Shown here one piece after another: positions 7,131-14,905 of a stretch of 24,959 nt of DNA. Under the pieces are notes generated by a model, which was not told the origin of the DNA, ran no database searches, and was given only the letters and a program-made list of their open reading frames with translations. The first letter of the stretch is position 1, and every line of letters starts with the position of its first letter. Origin of the DNA: Chloroflexota bacterium (GTDB lineage: Bacteria > Chloroflexota > Anaerolineae > Aggregatilineales > UBA3940); contig JAADYZ010000056.1 in the NCBI GenBank assembly GCA_010092775.1, positions 1-24,959 of the forward strand. Direction: 5' to 3'. A program made the translations under genes and the position numbers.

Positions 7131-8561
7131 GTGGTGGCTGTGGGCATCATTGCTAAGGTCGCGCCTCGTAACAGGGCGATTGGTCTTCCAATTGTTTCCG
7201 CATCTCTGGTCGTTATTTGTCTCGCCTTTTCCGTTCGCCTCCTGATTCTGGCCTTCCGCTATCAAGCTTATCTTGATAGGCTGCCGGACCCGCTGGCAGT
7301 GCGTGTTCTCGGTGGCAGTGATGTCCCTGGCTGGTTGGGCGCAGCCAACCATTTCGTACAATCCGCTGATCTGTCTTACTGGCTGTTGGGGGTTCGCCCA
7401 CCGCTCTTTCCGCTGACCCTTGCCTTGGTTTTCAGCCTTGGTGGCTCGATCTTGGCAGCGGTCTTGTTACAGGTGGTCTTCGGCACGCTGAGCGCTTGGC
7501 TAGGTTATCTGCTGGTCTACCGCCTTTTCAACCAGATTGACCTGCCACTTGATGGCAGCAGGCTGGCCTTCGCGGCGGGCATCATTCTAGCGCTTGACCC
7601 GGCCTCCGCGTCGATCAGCGCTACGCTCCTTTCAGAGCCGTTGTTCAATCTGATGTTTGTCGCCACCGTTTACTTTCTTCTCGTCTACACACAGAAAGAA
7701 ACATTTGGGCCACTGCTTGCCGCTGCACTCAGCCTGGCGCTGGCGATGCTGGCCCGCCCTACGGCCATCTATTTCTGGGTGGTGGCACCACTGATCGCCC
7801 TACCCCTGATCAAGCGCTGGTGGAAACCCGCTCTGGCGCTATTGATTGCTGGGCTGATCACCTACCTGGGCTGGAGCTATCGCACCTGGACCTATCACGG
7901 TGTCTACACCTACTCGATGCAGACCAACTTCACGCTGCTCTTCTTACGGGCGCTCTCGGCGGAAGGCTTGGCTACCGGCCAGCCAGCCGACGAATTATAC
8001 GTCGAGTACGTCTCTGAGATCTATCAAGCTCTGGGTGATGAAGCGGCGCTGACAACAGTCACGCCGCTCTCTTTTTGGGATTTCCACGTCGCCCCATCAC
8101 CCGAAGCCTACGCCCTCATGCGCGAGATTGCCGTTGGGAGGCTGTTCGACTACTGGCCTTATGCGCTGGCTGGTACAGCGATCGGCGTCTGGCGAATGTA
8201 TGCCATCACCGAATTCCTGCCGAGCTGGTTCATCCCGATTGAGCTGGTCTATCATGCCTTGCTATACGGATTGGCGCTGATGGGGATCGCCTGGGCCTTC
8301 GCCAGAAGCGAATGGTCGCTGTTGGCGGTCACAGGTGTGCCGATTTTGTACATCAGCGGTTTGACCCTGGCATCACAGGTCTCAGCGATGGACACTCGTA
8401 TGCGCAGTCCAATCACCACTTTCATTGTGATTCTGGCCACATACGGTCTGGCACAGCTCTGGGGCTGGTGGGCGCACCATAGAGCGACCAGAGAACCCTG
8501 GCGAATCAAGCAACCTAGTACCCGTCCCCCTGTTCAAGGACGTTATCCTGAGGTAGATTGA
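7131..8561 (+). CDS. GT39/PMT_2-like integral membrane glycosyltransferase
   Basis: About 476 residues with some 9-11 hydrophobic helices. The first external loop (about 45-85) runs from DRLPDP to a stretch ending VRPPLFPLTLAL. This RPP-xP entry into the second helix is the hallmark of GT-C fold mannosyltransferase-like proteins (PF13231/PF02366), which transfer sugars from polyprenyl phosphate on the outer membrane face. Also typical are a helix ending SEPLFNLMFV (Glu after a small-residue pair) and LAMLARPTAIYF. Donor and acceptor are unknown. The start is uncertain: GTG codons at 7131, 7134 and 7140 share a weak AAGG at 7127-7130, and 7140 has the best spacing. The last 47 bp overlap the convergent lipoprotein gene. 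Confidence 0.8.
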   Translation: MVAVGIIAKVAPRNRAIGLPIVSASLVVICLAFSVRLLILAFRYQAYLDRLPDPLAVRVLGGSDVPGWLGAANHFVQSADLSYWLLGVRPPLFPLTLALVFSLGGSILAAVLLQVVFGTLSAWLGYLLVYRLFNQIDLPLDGSRLAFAAGIILALDPASASISATLLSEPLFNLMFVATVYFLLVYTQKETFGPLLAAALSLALAMLARPTAIYFWVVAPLIALPLIKRWWKPALALLIAGLITYLGWSYRTWTYHGVYTYSMQTNFTLLFLRALSAEGLATGQPADELYVEYVSEIYQALGDEAALTTVTPLSFWDFHVAPSPEAYALMREIAVGRLFDYWPYALAGTAIGVWRMYAITEFLPSWFIPIELVYHALLYGLALMGIAWAFARSEWSLLAVTGVPILYISGLTLASQVSAMDTRMRSPITTFIVILATYGLAQLWGWWAHHRATREPWRIKQPSTRPPVQGRYPEVD

Positions 8562-9024
8562 AGCTGGTCGATAGATCGTAAGCAGTGACGGTATAGTTCC
8601 CGGCAGACAAGCCAAGAATATCCAATCCAATGCTGCGCTCGAAGGGCATCAACACCTGCGTGCAGGCGAGGTCTTCGCCCTCGGGGCGTGCGGTATAAAT
8701 CTGGATGTCGAAGGTTTGTGTCTCTTCATCGTAGAAGACGTGATCATCAATTACTTCGGTACAGCCATCTGAGGTGTAACCGCTGACCCGGGCCGTCGCT
8801 TGCAGCGGGAAGGATTCAAGGATCAGGATGTCGAGGGTCTCAACTGTCGCCAATTGATTGTTGACCCGGCCCGGTTCACGCTCGTCGGTAGGGCCGTTGG
8901 AGTCATCGGACGAAACCGGATCGTTGTGTTCATCAGGCGTCGCTTCGCTCGACTCCGAACCACAGGCAACGAGCAGACCTGCGCTCAACAGCAAACCTAG
9001 CAATATAACTCGATGTATCTTCAT
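8515..9024 (-). CDS. Small secreted lipoprotein of the 'ESFPxQ' type
   Basis: 169 residues. Lipoprotein signal MKIHRVILLGLLLSAGLLVAC with lipobox LVAC, then an acidic/Ser-rich linker to about residue 55. The folded part contains LDILILESFPLQATARVSG, DGCTEVIDD, TARPEGEDLACTQVLMPFE and LSAGNYTVTAYD. I recognise this pattern (ILxSFPVQ, DGCT, RP-x-x-x-CTQ-x-x-PFE, L-AGxYTV) from Chloroflexota secreted proteins, where it often accompanies META/HslJ-like modules. No biochemical role is known to me. The two Cys probably form a disulfide. AAGGAG lies 9 nt before the ATG. Its 3' end overlaps the glycosyltransferase gene by 47 bp, tail to tail. Confidence 0.85.
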   Translation of the reverse strand: MKIHRVILLGLLLSAGLLVACGSESSEATPDEHNDPVSSDDSNGPTDEREPGRVNNQLATVETLDILILESFPLQATARVSGYTSDGCTEVIDDHVFYDEETQTFDIQIYTARPEGEDLACTQVLMPFERSIGLDILGLSAGNYTVTAYDLSTSFNLPQDNVLEQGDGY

Positions 9025-9138
9025 GCCAAAGTGCTCCTTAAACCGTCGGTCAATTCCTCAATAGAACGCGCAGCGTTTGAATTAAGTTCCATGTCTGTGC
9101 GACCTTTGTGCAGATCGTATCAAACTGATCACAATGGC

Positions 9139-9200
9139 TTGGCATTTGGGAAGGCTTTTTGATAGTCTCTACGTGTTGGGTAAAGTGAAGCGCTTTACCC
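9139..9200 (+). promoter_or_regulatory. Promoter and inverted repeat of the ABC export operon
   Basis: TTGGCA (9139-9144) and GATAGT (9161-9166) are 16 bp apart and form a moderate sigma70 match. Just downstream, GGGTAAAG (9178-9185) and CTTTACCC (9193-9200) form a perfect 8-bp inverted repeat around a 7-nt loop, ending 6 bp before the first ATG. It could be a repressor site or a 5'-UTR hairpin; it lacks the T tract of a terminator. Confidence 0.4.
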
Positions 9201-9206
9201 CTTCGT

Positions 9207-10229
9207 ATGGTTAGAAAGTTAGACAGGATGTCTACTAATCAGGTGCAGGGCGGATCAAACGGTCACCAACCGGCGCGCGGAAACGGGCGTGACGTCGTCA
9301 TTGAGACCCACAATCTGCGCCGCCGCTTTGGCAAAACGGTAGCGGTCGATGGCCTTGACTTGACGGTCTATCGCGGTGAGATTTTTGGACTGGTCGGTCC
9401 GGATGGTGCGGGCAAGACAACGACGCTACGCCTGCTCGCCGCCATCATGAACCCGGACGAAGGCAGCGCAACGGTCGCTGGCTTTGATACCCGCCGCCAA
9501 TCCGAGCGTATCAAAGAACGCATCGGCTACATGGCGCAGTCCTTCAGCCTGTATGGCGACCTGTCCATTATTGAGAACATCAACTTCTTTGCCGATGTCT
9601 TCGGTGTGACCGGCAAAGTGCGGCGCGAGCGCATTGATCGTTTGTTGGCTTTTGCGCGGCTGGATCGCTTTCGCAAACGACGGGCCGGACGGCTGTCAGG
9701 CGGTATGCAGAAGAAATTGGGCCTGGCCTGCACCCTGATCCACGAGCCGGAAATCTTGTATCTGGACGAGCCAACGACTGGTGTCGATCCGGTTTCACGC
9801 CGTGAATTCTGGGACATCCTGACCAACTTGCACGTGGATGGTGTGACCATTGTGGTCTGCACTCCCTATATGGATGAAGCGGAGCGCTGCTCACGGGTCG
9901 GCTTGATGTTTGATGGACGGCTGATCGAAGTGGGCAGCCCGGAAGAGATCAAGTCACGCGTGCCCGGACAAGTGATCCAGTTTTTGCCCGGCGATCGCCT
10001 GCGGGCGCGTGATCTGCTGCGTGAGACTGAAGGCATCAAAGAGGTGCAGACCTTTGGCGAACTGCTGAACATCTTCGTGGAGGATGTTGATGCGGGGCGC
10101 GAGATCATCCTGAAAGCGATGCAAGACGCTGAAATCAGTGTGAGCGAGATGCGACAGATCGCCCCACGTATGGAAGAGGCCTTCGTCTCACTGATCCGGC
10201 GGCGTGAACTCGATGAAACAGCGAACTAA
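9207..10229 (+). CDS. ABC exporter ATPase, equivalent to the N-terminal half of YbhF
   Basis: 340 residues with one nucleotide-binding domain: Walker A GPDGAGKTT (64-72), Q-loop Gln111 (YMAQSFSLYGDLS), signature LSGGM (163-167), Walker B ILYLDE (183-188), D-loop GVDP. The H-loop reads CTPYMDEAE, with Pro220 where the switch His should be. The Walker A with Asp and the loss of the switch His are also features of the N-terminal half of E. coli YbhF, as I remember it. A C-terminal ~100-residue regulatory tail (DUF4162-like) follows. The start is uncertain: ATG 9207 or 9228 (MSTNQ), neither with a clear ribosome site. The partner ATPase starts 11 bp after its stop. Expected role: energising ABC-2 export together with that partner and unknown permeases. 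Confidence 0.93.
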   Translation: MVRKLDRMSTNQVQGGSNGHQPARGNGRDVVIETHNLRRRFGKTVAVDGLDLTVYRGEIFGLVGPDGAGKTTTLRLLAAIMNPDEGSATVAGFDTRRQSERIKERIGYMAQSFSLYGDLSIIENINFFADVFGVTGKVRRERIDRLLAFARLDRFRKRRAGRLSGGMQKKLGLACTLIHEPEILYLDEPTTGVDPVSRREFWDILTNLHVDGVTIVVCTPYMDEAERCSRVGLMFDGRLIEVGSPEEIKSRVPGQVIQFLPGDRLRARDLLRETEGIKEVQTFGELLNIFVEDVDAGREIILKAMQDAEISVSEMRQIAPRMEEAFVSLIRRRELDETAN

Positions 10230-10240
10230 GGAAGCGTTCT

Positions 10241-11275
10241 ATGGCTGAAGCTGCACCCGAACTAACGGGGTCGGCTCCCCCAGTTGAGTCCCTAACAGCA
10301 TCGACGAGCCCGAATGGTGCTAAACCGGCAGACTATGCCATCATTGCAGACGGCCTGACGAAGCGCTTCGGTGACTTTACTGCTGTTAATCAGGTCGCCT
10401 TCAAAGTGAAGCGCTGGCAGATATTTGGCTTCCTGGGGCCAAATGGCTCCGGCAAGACCACCACCATCCGCATGCTGCTGGGCTTGCTGCGCCCCTCGGA
10501 CGGCGCGGCGGAAGTGCTCAACAAAGATATTACCCGCCACGCCAACCAGATCCGGCCTCGACTGGGCTATATGTCGCAGCGCTTCAGCCTTTACAATGAT
10601 CTGACGGTGCTGGAAAATCTGCGCTTCTATGGGCGCACCTACGGCCTGCGCGGTAAGCGCTTGCGCGAGCGCATCGACTTCGCCATCCAAATGGCGGACC
10701 TGCGGGGCCGGGAGCGCGAACGCACCGCCAACCTGGCGGGTGGCTGGCGGCAGCGCTTGGCGCTGGGGGCAGCCATTCTGCACCAACCAGAATTGGTCTA
10801 TCTGGATGAGCCGACCGCTGGCGTTGATCCGGTCTCGCGGCGTGCTTTTTGGGACCTGCTGCAAGACATCACCGCGACGGGCACCACCATTTTCGTGACC
10901 ACTCACTACATGGATGAAGCGGAACACTGCGAGGACCTGGCCTTTATTCATGATGGTGATTTGATCGCTCGCGGCTCACCACATCAGATCAAGCAGAACA
11001 TGATGAGCGGGCAGGTCCTCGAACTCAGCCCAGATGATCCGGCTAAGGCGATGCGCCTGTTGCAGGACGCGCAGGGGACTGGTGAGATCCAAGCCGAGGA
11101 AGTCGCCCTCTACGGCGCGCAAATCCATGTGGTTGGCCCTGAAGTCGAAGAGCAGAAAGAGGCGATACTCGCTGTGCTCAGGGCCGGTGACGTTGATCCG
11201 GGTTTGGTCGATGTCATTGCGCCGTCGCTTGAAGACGTGTTCATCTCGTCCATACGTGCCAACAAGGAGAATTAG
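10241..11275 (+). CDS. ABC exporter ATPase, equivalent to the C-terminal half of YbhF
   Basis: 344 residues. A low-complexity leader (about 1-30, Ala/Ser/Pro-rich) is followed by the ATPase domain: Walker A GPNGSGKTT (66-74), Q-loop YMSQRFSLYNDLT, signature LAGGW (165-169) instead of LSGGQ, Walker B LVYLDE (185-190), GVDP, and canonical H-loop TTHYMDEAE (His222). The non-standard signature mirrors YbhF's C-terminal half. With the neighbouring ATPase it should form a heterodimer holding one canonical site (this protein's Walker A/B/His with the partner's LSGGM) and one degenerate site. AAGGAAG precedes the ATG. The 3' end carries the ribosome site (AAGGAG) of the adaptor gene that follows. Confidence 0.94.
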   Translation: MAEAAPELTGSAPPVESLTASTSPNGAKPADYAIIADGLTKRFGDFTAVNQVAFKVKRWQIFGFLGPNGSGKTTTIRMLLGLLRPSDGAAEVLNKDITRHANQIRPRLGYMSQRFSLYNDLTVLENLRFYGRTYGLRGKRLRERIDFAIQMADLRGRERERTANLAGGWRQRLALGAAILHQPELVYLDEPTAGVDPVSRRAFWDLLQDITATGTTIFVTTHYMDEAEHCEDLAFIHDGDLIARGSPHQIKQNMMSGQVLELSPDDPAKAMRLLQDAQGTGEIQAEEVALYGAQIHVVGPEVEEQKEAILAVLRAGDVDPGLVDVIAPSLEDVFISSIRANKEN

Positions 11276-11278
11276 GCC

Positions 11279-12574
11279 TTGCGCCGATCAACGCTGATTG
11301 CCCTAACTTTGCTTGCAGCGAGCCTGCTCGTCGCTTGCAGCCCTGAAGATACCGGCCCGGTGATTGAGCAGTTGGGTGGGGGGACGGAAGAACGCAGCGG
11401 TCGCTTCTCTGGTTTCATCGAAGCTGATGAAGTGGTAGTCTCGCCGGAGTTGGGCGGACGAGTGGTTGACTTGCTGGTTGAAGAAGGCGATACCGTCGAA
11501 GCGGGCGATGTGCTGCTGCGTCTGGATACCTCCTTGCTAGAAGCGCAGCGCCAGATTGCTGTCGCCCGGCGCGACATCATTCAGGCAGAACGTGACCTCG
11601 CGGCGGCTGGCCCGCGTGACGAGATCATCGCGCAGGCCGAAGCCCAGGTGACCATCGCGATGGCCGCCCTTGAAGCGGCACAGGTCGCCCTTGGGGGCGC
11701 GGCAGCGGTCCGCAATAATCCACAGGATATTCGTGTGCAGGTGGTGGAAGCCGAAACACAGGTGGCGGTCGCCTTGCAGGAGGTCGCTGCTGCGGAGTCT
11801 CAACTGCGCTCAGCTGAACGAGCAGCGGAACTCTACTACAGCGCGCTGGAGGACATCCCAGAGATTGAAGAGCGCTTCGGCATCGACCTGCCTGACCCAG
11901 ATTATCGCACCCCGATCCGCTTGGAACAGGCCTGGGCCTCCTTTACGCTGGCCAATGAATCATTGGTAGGGGCCCAGAACGTGCTGTCCGCCTTCCAGGA
12001 TTTAGCCAACAATCCGGCTGGTCTGTCGATCGGTGTGGCGGAGGCGCAGGCCGGAGTGTCTCAGGCGGAAGCTGCGCTGGAGACAGCCCGAGCCAGCCTG
12101 GATGATTTGAAGGCAGGCATCCCAGACGAAGACCTGGCCATCTTCGATGCCCGCCTGGAGCAGGCCGAAGCTGCGATTGCATCCATTGATGTGCAGATTG
12201 AACGATTCACGGTCACTGCACCGATCAGCGGGATTGTGCTGGAACAATCGATTAACGCGGGCGAACTGGCTGCGCCCAATCGCCCCGTAATCACCCTGGC
12301 CGATTTGGAGACGGTCGAGTTGCGCATTTACGTCACGACCTTGGATCGGCAGTTCGTCAGCCTCAACGATGAGGTTGAGGTCTCGATAGACAGCGGTGAT
12401 ACCTTCATCGGTGAGGTCTCCTTCATCGCCCAGGAAGCCGAATTCACGCCACGCAACATCCAGACTGAAGACGAGCGGGTGAACCTGGTCTATGAGGTGC
12501 GAGTCCGTATCGATAATCCCGATTTGCTGTTGAAGCCTGGTATCCCGGCGGATGCCCAACTCGATGTAGAATGA
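11279..12574 (+). CDS. HlyD-family adaptor lipoprotein (first of two)
   Basis: 431 residues starting at TTG 11279, with AGGAG 10 nt upstream, 3 bp after the ATPase stop. Lipoprotein signal MRRSTLIALTLLAASLLVAC. A lipoyl-like half motif follows (GFIEADEVVVSPELGGRV, then VEEGDTVEAGDVLLRLD). Long Ala/Glu/Gln-rich coiled-coil arms span about residues 85-295. The second lipoyl half and barrel come next: FTVTAPISGIVLEQSINAGE, then a C-terminal EAEFTPRNIQTEDERVN, a motif of the YbhG/YhiI branch. Such adaptors span the cell envelope and work with an ABC-2 exporter. A lipid anchor in place of a transmembrane anchor suits a cell that may lack a standard outer membrane. The stop overlaps the longer possible start of the second adaptor by 4 bp. 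Confidence 0.93.
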   Translation: MRRSTLIALTLLAASLLVACSPEDTGPVIEQLGGGTEERSGRFSGFIEADEVVVSPELGGRVVDLLVEEGDTVEAGDVLLRLDTSLLEAQRQIAVARRDIIQAERDLAAAGPRDEIIAQAEAQVTIAMAALEAAQVALGGAAAVRNNPQDIRVQVVEAETQVAVALQEVAAAESQLRSAERAAELYYSALEDIPEIEERFGIDLPDPDYRTPIRLEQAWASFTLANESLVGAQNVLSAFQDLANNPAGLSIGVAEAQAGVSQAEAALETARASLDDLKAGIPDEDLAIFDARLEQAEAAIASIDVQIERFTVTAPISGIVLEQSINAGELAAPNRPVITLADLETVELRIYVTTLDRQFVSLNDEVEVSIDSGDTFIGEVSFIAQEAEFTPRNIQTEDERVNLVYEVRVRIDNPDLLLKPGIPADAQLDVE

Positions 12575-12585
12575 GGTCTTGTCCT

Positions 12586-13860
12586 ATGCTGAGTGCTTTC
12601 TCACGCCGCTCCGTTCTTCTAATGAGCCTGATGATCGTCCTGTTGCTCGCTGCCTGCCAAGCGCAGGAGACATCGCTTGAGATCGGTCAGGCCGAACCGG
12701 AAGATGATCTGTTGGAAGCTTCCGGCTTTCTGGAAGCTGAACAGGTCAGCGTGGTGTCCGAAGTGAACGGGCGCATCATGATGCTTGACGTCGATGAGGC
12801 GGACCGGGTCGAAGCGGGTGACTTGGTGATCGAACTTGATCCGCTTTTACTGGAGGCGGAACGCGCTGAAGCGCTGGCCGCTGTCGCGATTGCCGAGGCG
12901 AGTCTGAATCGTCTATTGGCTGGCCCTCAACAAGAGGATGTCGCGCTGGCAGAAAGCAACCTGGCGGAAGCGGAAGCGGTGCTCGAAGGGGCGCAGCGGG
13001 TAGCTGGGCAGGCCTGGAACGCCGTCGCTAACCCTGGCAGCGTCGAAGCACAGATCGCCGCCACCGAAACCGAGATCGAGGTGACCGAGCAGCAGATTGA
13101 GATCATCCTCAAGGATATACAATCGGCGGAGTACTTCCTCAATTGGCTCAAGTTCGAGGATGGCGACCCAGACGAGACTAAGATCGAGTTCAAAGAGTAT
13201 GAGCTTGAAGTGCTCTATGCTAATTTGAGGGCGGCTGAAGCCCGCAAAGAAGGTGCGGAGCGCAAGCTGGCCGTGCTAGTGGAACAACGTGATCGGCCCG
13301 TCAGTGCGATCGCCCAGGCCACTTCCGCTCAGGCGCAGATCAGTGTGGTAGAAGCACAGATTGCTCTGGCGCAAGCCCAGCTTGACCTGGTATTGGCTGG
13401 TCCAACTCCGGAAGAAATCGCCCTGGCCGAGACGCAGGTAGCACTGGCAGAAGCCCAGGTGGCGCTCTATGATGCCCGTCTGGCGCAGTTGAACCTGTTC
13501 GCGCCGATTGATGGGGTGATTACGACCCGCGCGATTGAACCCGGCGAGACGGTCTCACCAGGCGTCAGCCTGTTGACCATTAGCCAGCTCGACGAACTCA
13601 AGATCGTAGTTTACATTCCTCAACCCAAGATTAGTCGGGTGCAGCTTGGGGCCAGTGTCATCATTGATGTGGATGGCCTGGAGGGTGAAAGCTTCGAGGG
13701 TGTGGTGACCTTCATCGCCAATGAGGCTGAATTCACGCCACGCAATGTCGTCACAGAAGAAGAGCGGGTTGATCAGGTTTTTGCGGTTGAAATCACGATC
13801 CCCAATGCGGACGGGCAGCTTCAGCCCGGCATGCCCGCTGACGTAATTATCGAAGAATAA
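12586..13860 (+). CDS. HlyD-family adaptor lipoprotein (second, paralogous)
   Basis: 424 residues from ATG 12586 (GAGG 9 nt before). An alternative ATG at 12571 overlaps the previous stop as ATGA but has no ribosome site. Signal peptide with lipobox LAAC (MSLMIVLLLAAC). The layout is that of the first adaptor: GFLEAEQVSVVSEVNGRI, VEAGDLVIELDPLLLEAERAEA, two long coiled-coil arms (about 70-300), LFAPIDGVITTRAIEPGE, and EAEFTPRNVVTEEERVDQVF near the C-terminus. It is clearly a paralogue of its neighbour but diverged over most of its length. Two different adaptors beside two ATPases suggest a hetero-oligomeric tunnel or two alternative permeases. No permease follows: the next gene is convergent, 12 bp away. 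Confidence 0.93.
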   Translation: MLSAFSRRSVLLMSLMIVLLLAACQAQETSLEIGQAEPEDDLLEASGFLEAEQVSVVSEVNGRIMMLDVDEADRVEAGDLVIELDPLLLEAERAEALAAVAIAEASLNRLLAGPQQEDVALAESNLAEAEAVLEGAQRVAGQAWNAVANPGSVEAQIAATETEIEVTEQQIEIILKDIQSAEYFLNWLKFEDGDPDETKIEFKEYELEVLYANLRAAEARKEGAERKLAVLVEQRDRPVSAIAQATSAQAQISVVEAQIALAQAQLDLVLAGPTPEEIALAETQVALAEAQVALYDARLAQLNLFAPIDGVITTRAIEPGETVSPGVSLLTISQLDELKIVVYIPQPKISRVQLGASVIIDVDGLEGESFEGVVTFIANEAEFTPRNVVTEEERVDQVFAVEITIPNADGQLQPGMPADVIIEE

Positions 13861-13872
13861 ACCTGTTGCTGG

Positions 13873-14877
13873 CTAATGGGGCCCCCGCATCACCAGCGCA
13901 TCCAGATTGACGCTGTGCAGACCGGCTGGGTCTGGCGATACACTGCCTCCTAAGGCCGTTCCCATCATGATGACCCCGGATTCGGGTGGCCCTGCCAGGG
14001 CCGCTGCTGCGGCTGTCCCATCGTGTATCAGCTCCACATCAATCGCTAGGCCAAGGCGCTCTGAGAGGCGCTCACTGAGCAGGGCAAAGACATCCGGTGC
14101 CAAACCTTGGAGGTTGCCGTAGGTGTCGGGTGTTGTCAGCCTGCCGCCCTCGATATAGCTGGCGATGCTGATCGGAATGCGCGATGACAAGGAGACCTCA
14201 TGTCGATTTTGGGCCAGGACCCAGCTTTCGGCCACAATATCGACAATGCTGTCGAGTAGGGTCTGCATCTGCTCAATAGTGACCGCTTGATGATAATAGA
14301 GTTGGGGGGCCGTCAGTGTGGGCAGCACATTGATCTGCCTAAGTCGCTGTTCCTCGAAGGAGCCTACCCCCCGTTTGATGGCAGTCCCGCCGAGGTCAAT
14401 CGCGAGGCTGTGCGGGGTGTCGCTGGCAGCGTAGCGCAATGCGCCGATGAGTGGCAGATTGTTGGGATGCGGAGCCACATAGACAACACTGTCGCTCAGG
14501 CGGTTGCGCGCAGCTTTGGCCATGCGCCAGCCCAATTGCCCTGAGACGATCCCGCCACCGAGCCAAAACTGGCGCACTGTAGACCAGGGCGTATCCGACT
14601 CGCGTAGGCTGGTGAGAAGCCACACCAAGCGCTGGGAGATACGTTGGGCGACTTGCTCTGCGGCAGTGCGTTCTTGTGCATCTGTCGATGTGAACCAGCT
14701 ATCCAACAAAGGCAGTTCGATCGATTGCGGATCGATAGGCAGCGCAAAATCCAGGGCAGTATTCTGGGTGAGCTTGCTGAGTGCTGACGCACCGAGCAAA
14801 TGGTATCCACTTTGAACGCCCTGCGGGGTCTCAACCTCAAATTGGTTGAATGAGAATGGAAAGAGGCAGTCAACCAC
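13873..14877 (-). CDS. ASKHA (ROK/hexokinase-like) fold protein with circularly permuted motif order
   Basis: 334 residues from GTG 14877. The sequence carries actin-like kinase motifs in unusual order. Residues 25-150 resemble the last part of a ROK protein: LLGASALSKL, a helical stretch EQVAQRISQRLVWLLTSL, then FWLGGGIVSG (104-113) and LPLIGALRYA (141-150). The first part follows: AIDLGGTAIKRGVG (phosphate-1, 159-172), RIPISIAS with GGRLTT (233-249), ELIHDGTAAAAALAG (282-296, candidate catalytic Asp286), and MMGTALGGSVS (304-314, phosphate-2), close to the C-terminus. Sugar-kinase activity is possible but unproven. The nominal ATG at 14982 lies inside the upstream gene and gives a low-complexity basic leader, so I prefer GTG 14877, 28 bp after that gene's stop; the ribosome site is unclear. 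Confidence 0.72.
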   Translation of the reverse strand: MVDCLFPFSFNQFEVETPQGVQSGYHLLGASALSKLTQNTALDFALPIDPQSIELPLLDSWFTSTDAQERTAAEQVAQRISQRLVWLLTSLRESDTPWSTVRQFWLGGGIVSGQLGWRMAKAARNRLSDSVVYVAPHPNNLPLIGALRYAASDTPHSLAIDLGGTAIKRGVGSFEEQRLRQINVLPTLTAPQLYYHQAVTIEQMQTLLDSIVDIVAESWVLAQNRHEVSLSSRIPISIASYIEGGRLTTPDTYGNLQGLAPDVFALLSERLSERLGLAIDVELIHDGTAAAAALAGPPESGVIMMGTALGGSVSPDPAGLHSVNLDALVMRGPH

Positions 14878-14905
14878 AGCACTGGTTTGCCAACCCGCAC
14901 ACAGC

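Noticed and set aside
6983..7154. 12-nt direct repeat GGCATCATTGCT at 6983-6994 and 7143-7154
   Set aside because: One copy is inside the coding start of the glycosyltransferase; a single short repeat in this span is plausibly chance.
10292..10951. 219-residue minus-strand open frame inside the second ATPase gene
   Set aside because: It is antisense to a strongly conserved ABC ATPase and shows no domain of its own; typical shadow frame in GC-rich coding DNA.
12002..12559. 185-residue minus-strand open frame inside the first HlyD-type adaptor
   Set aside because: Antisense shadow of a well-supported gene, without ribosome site or recognisable motif.
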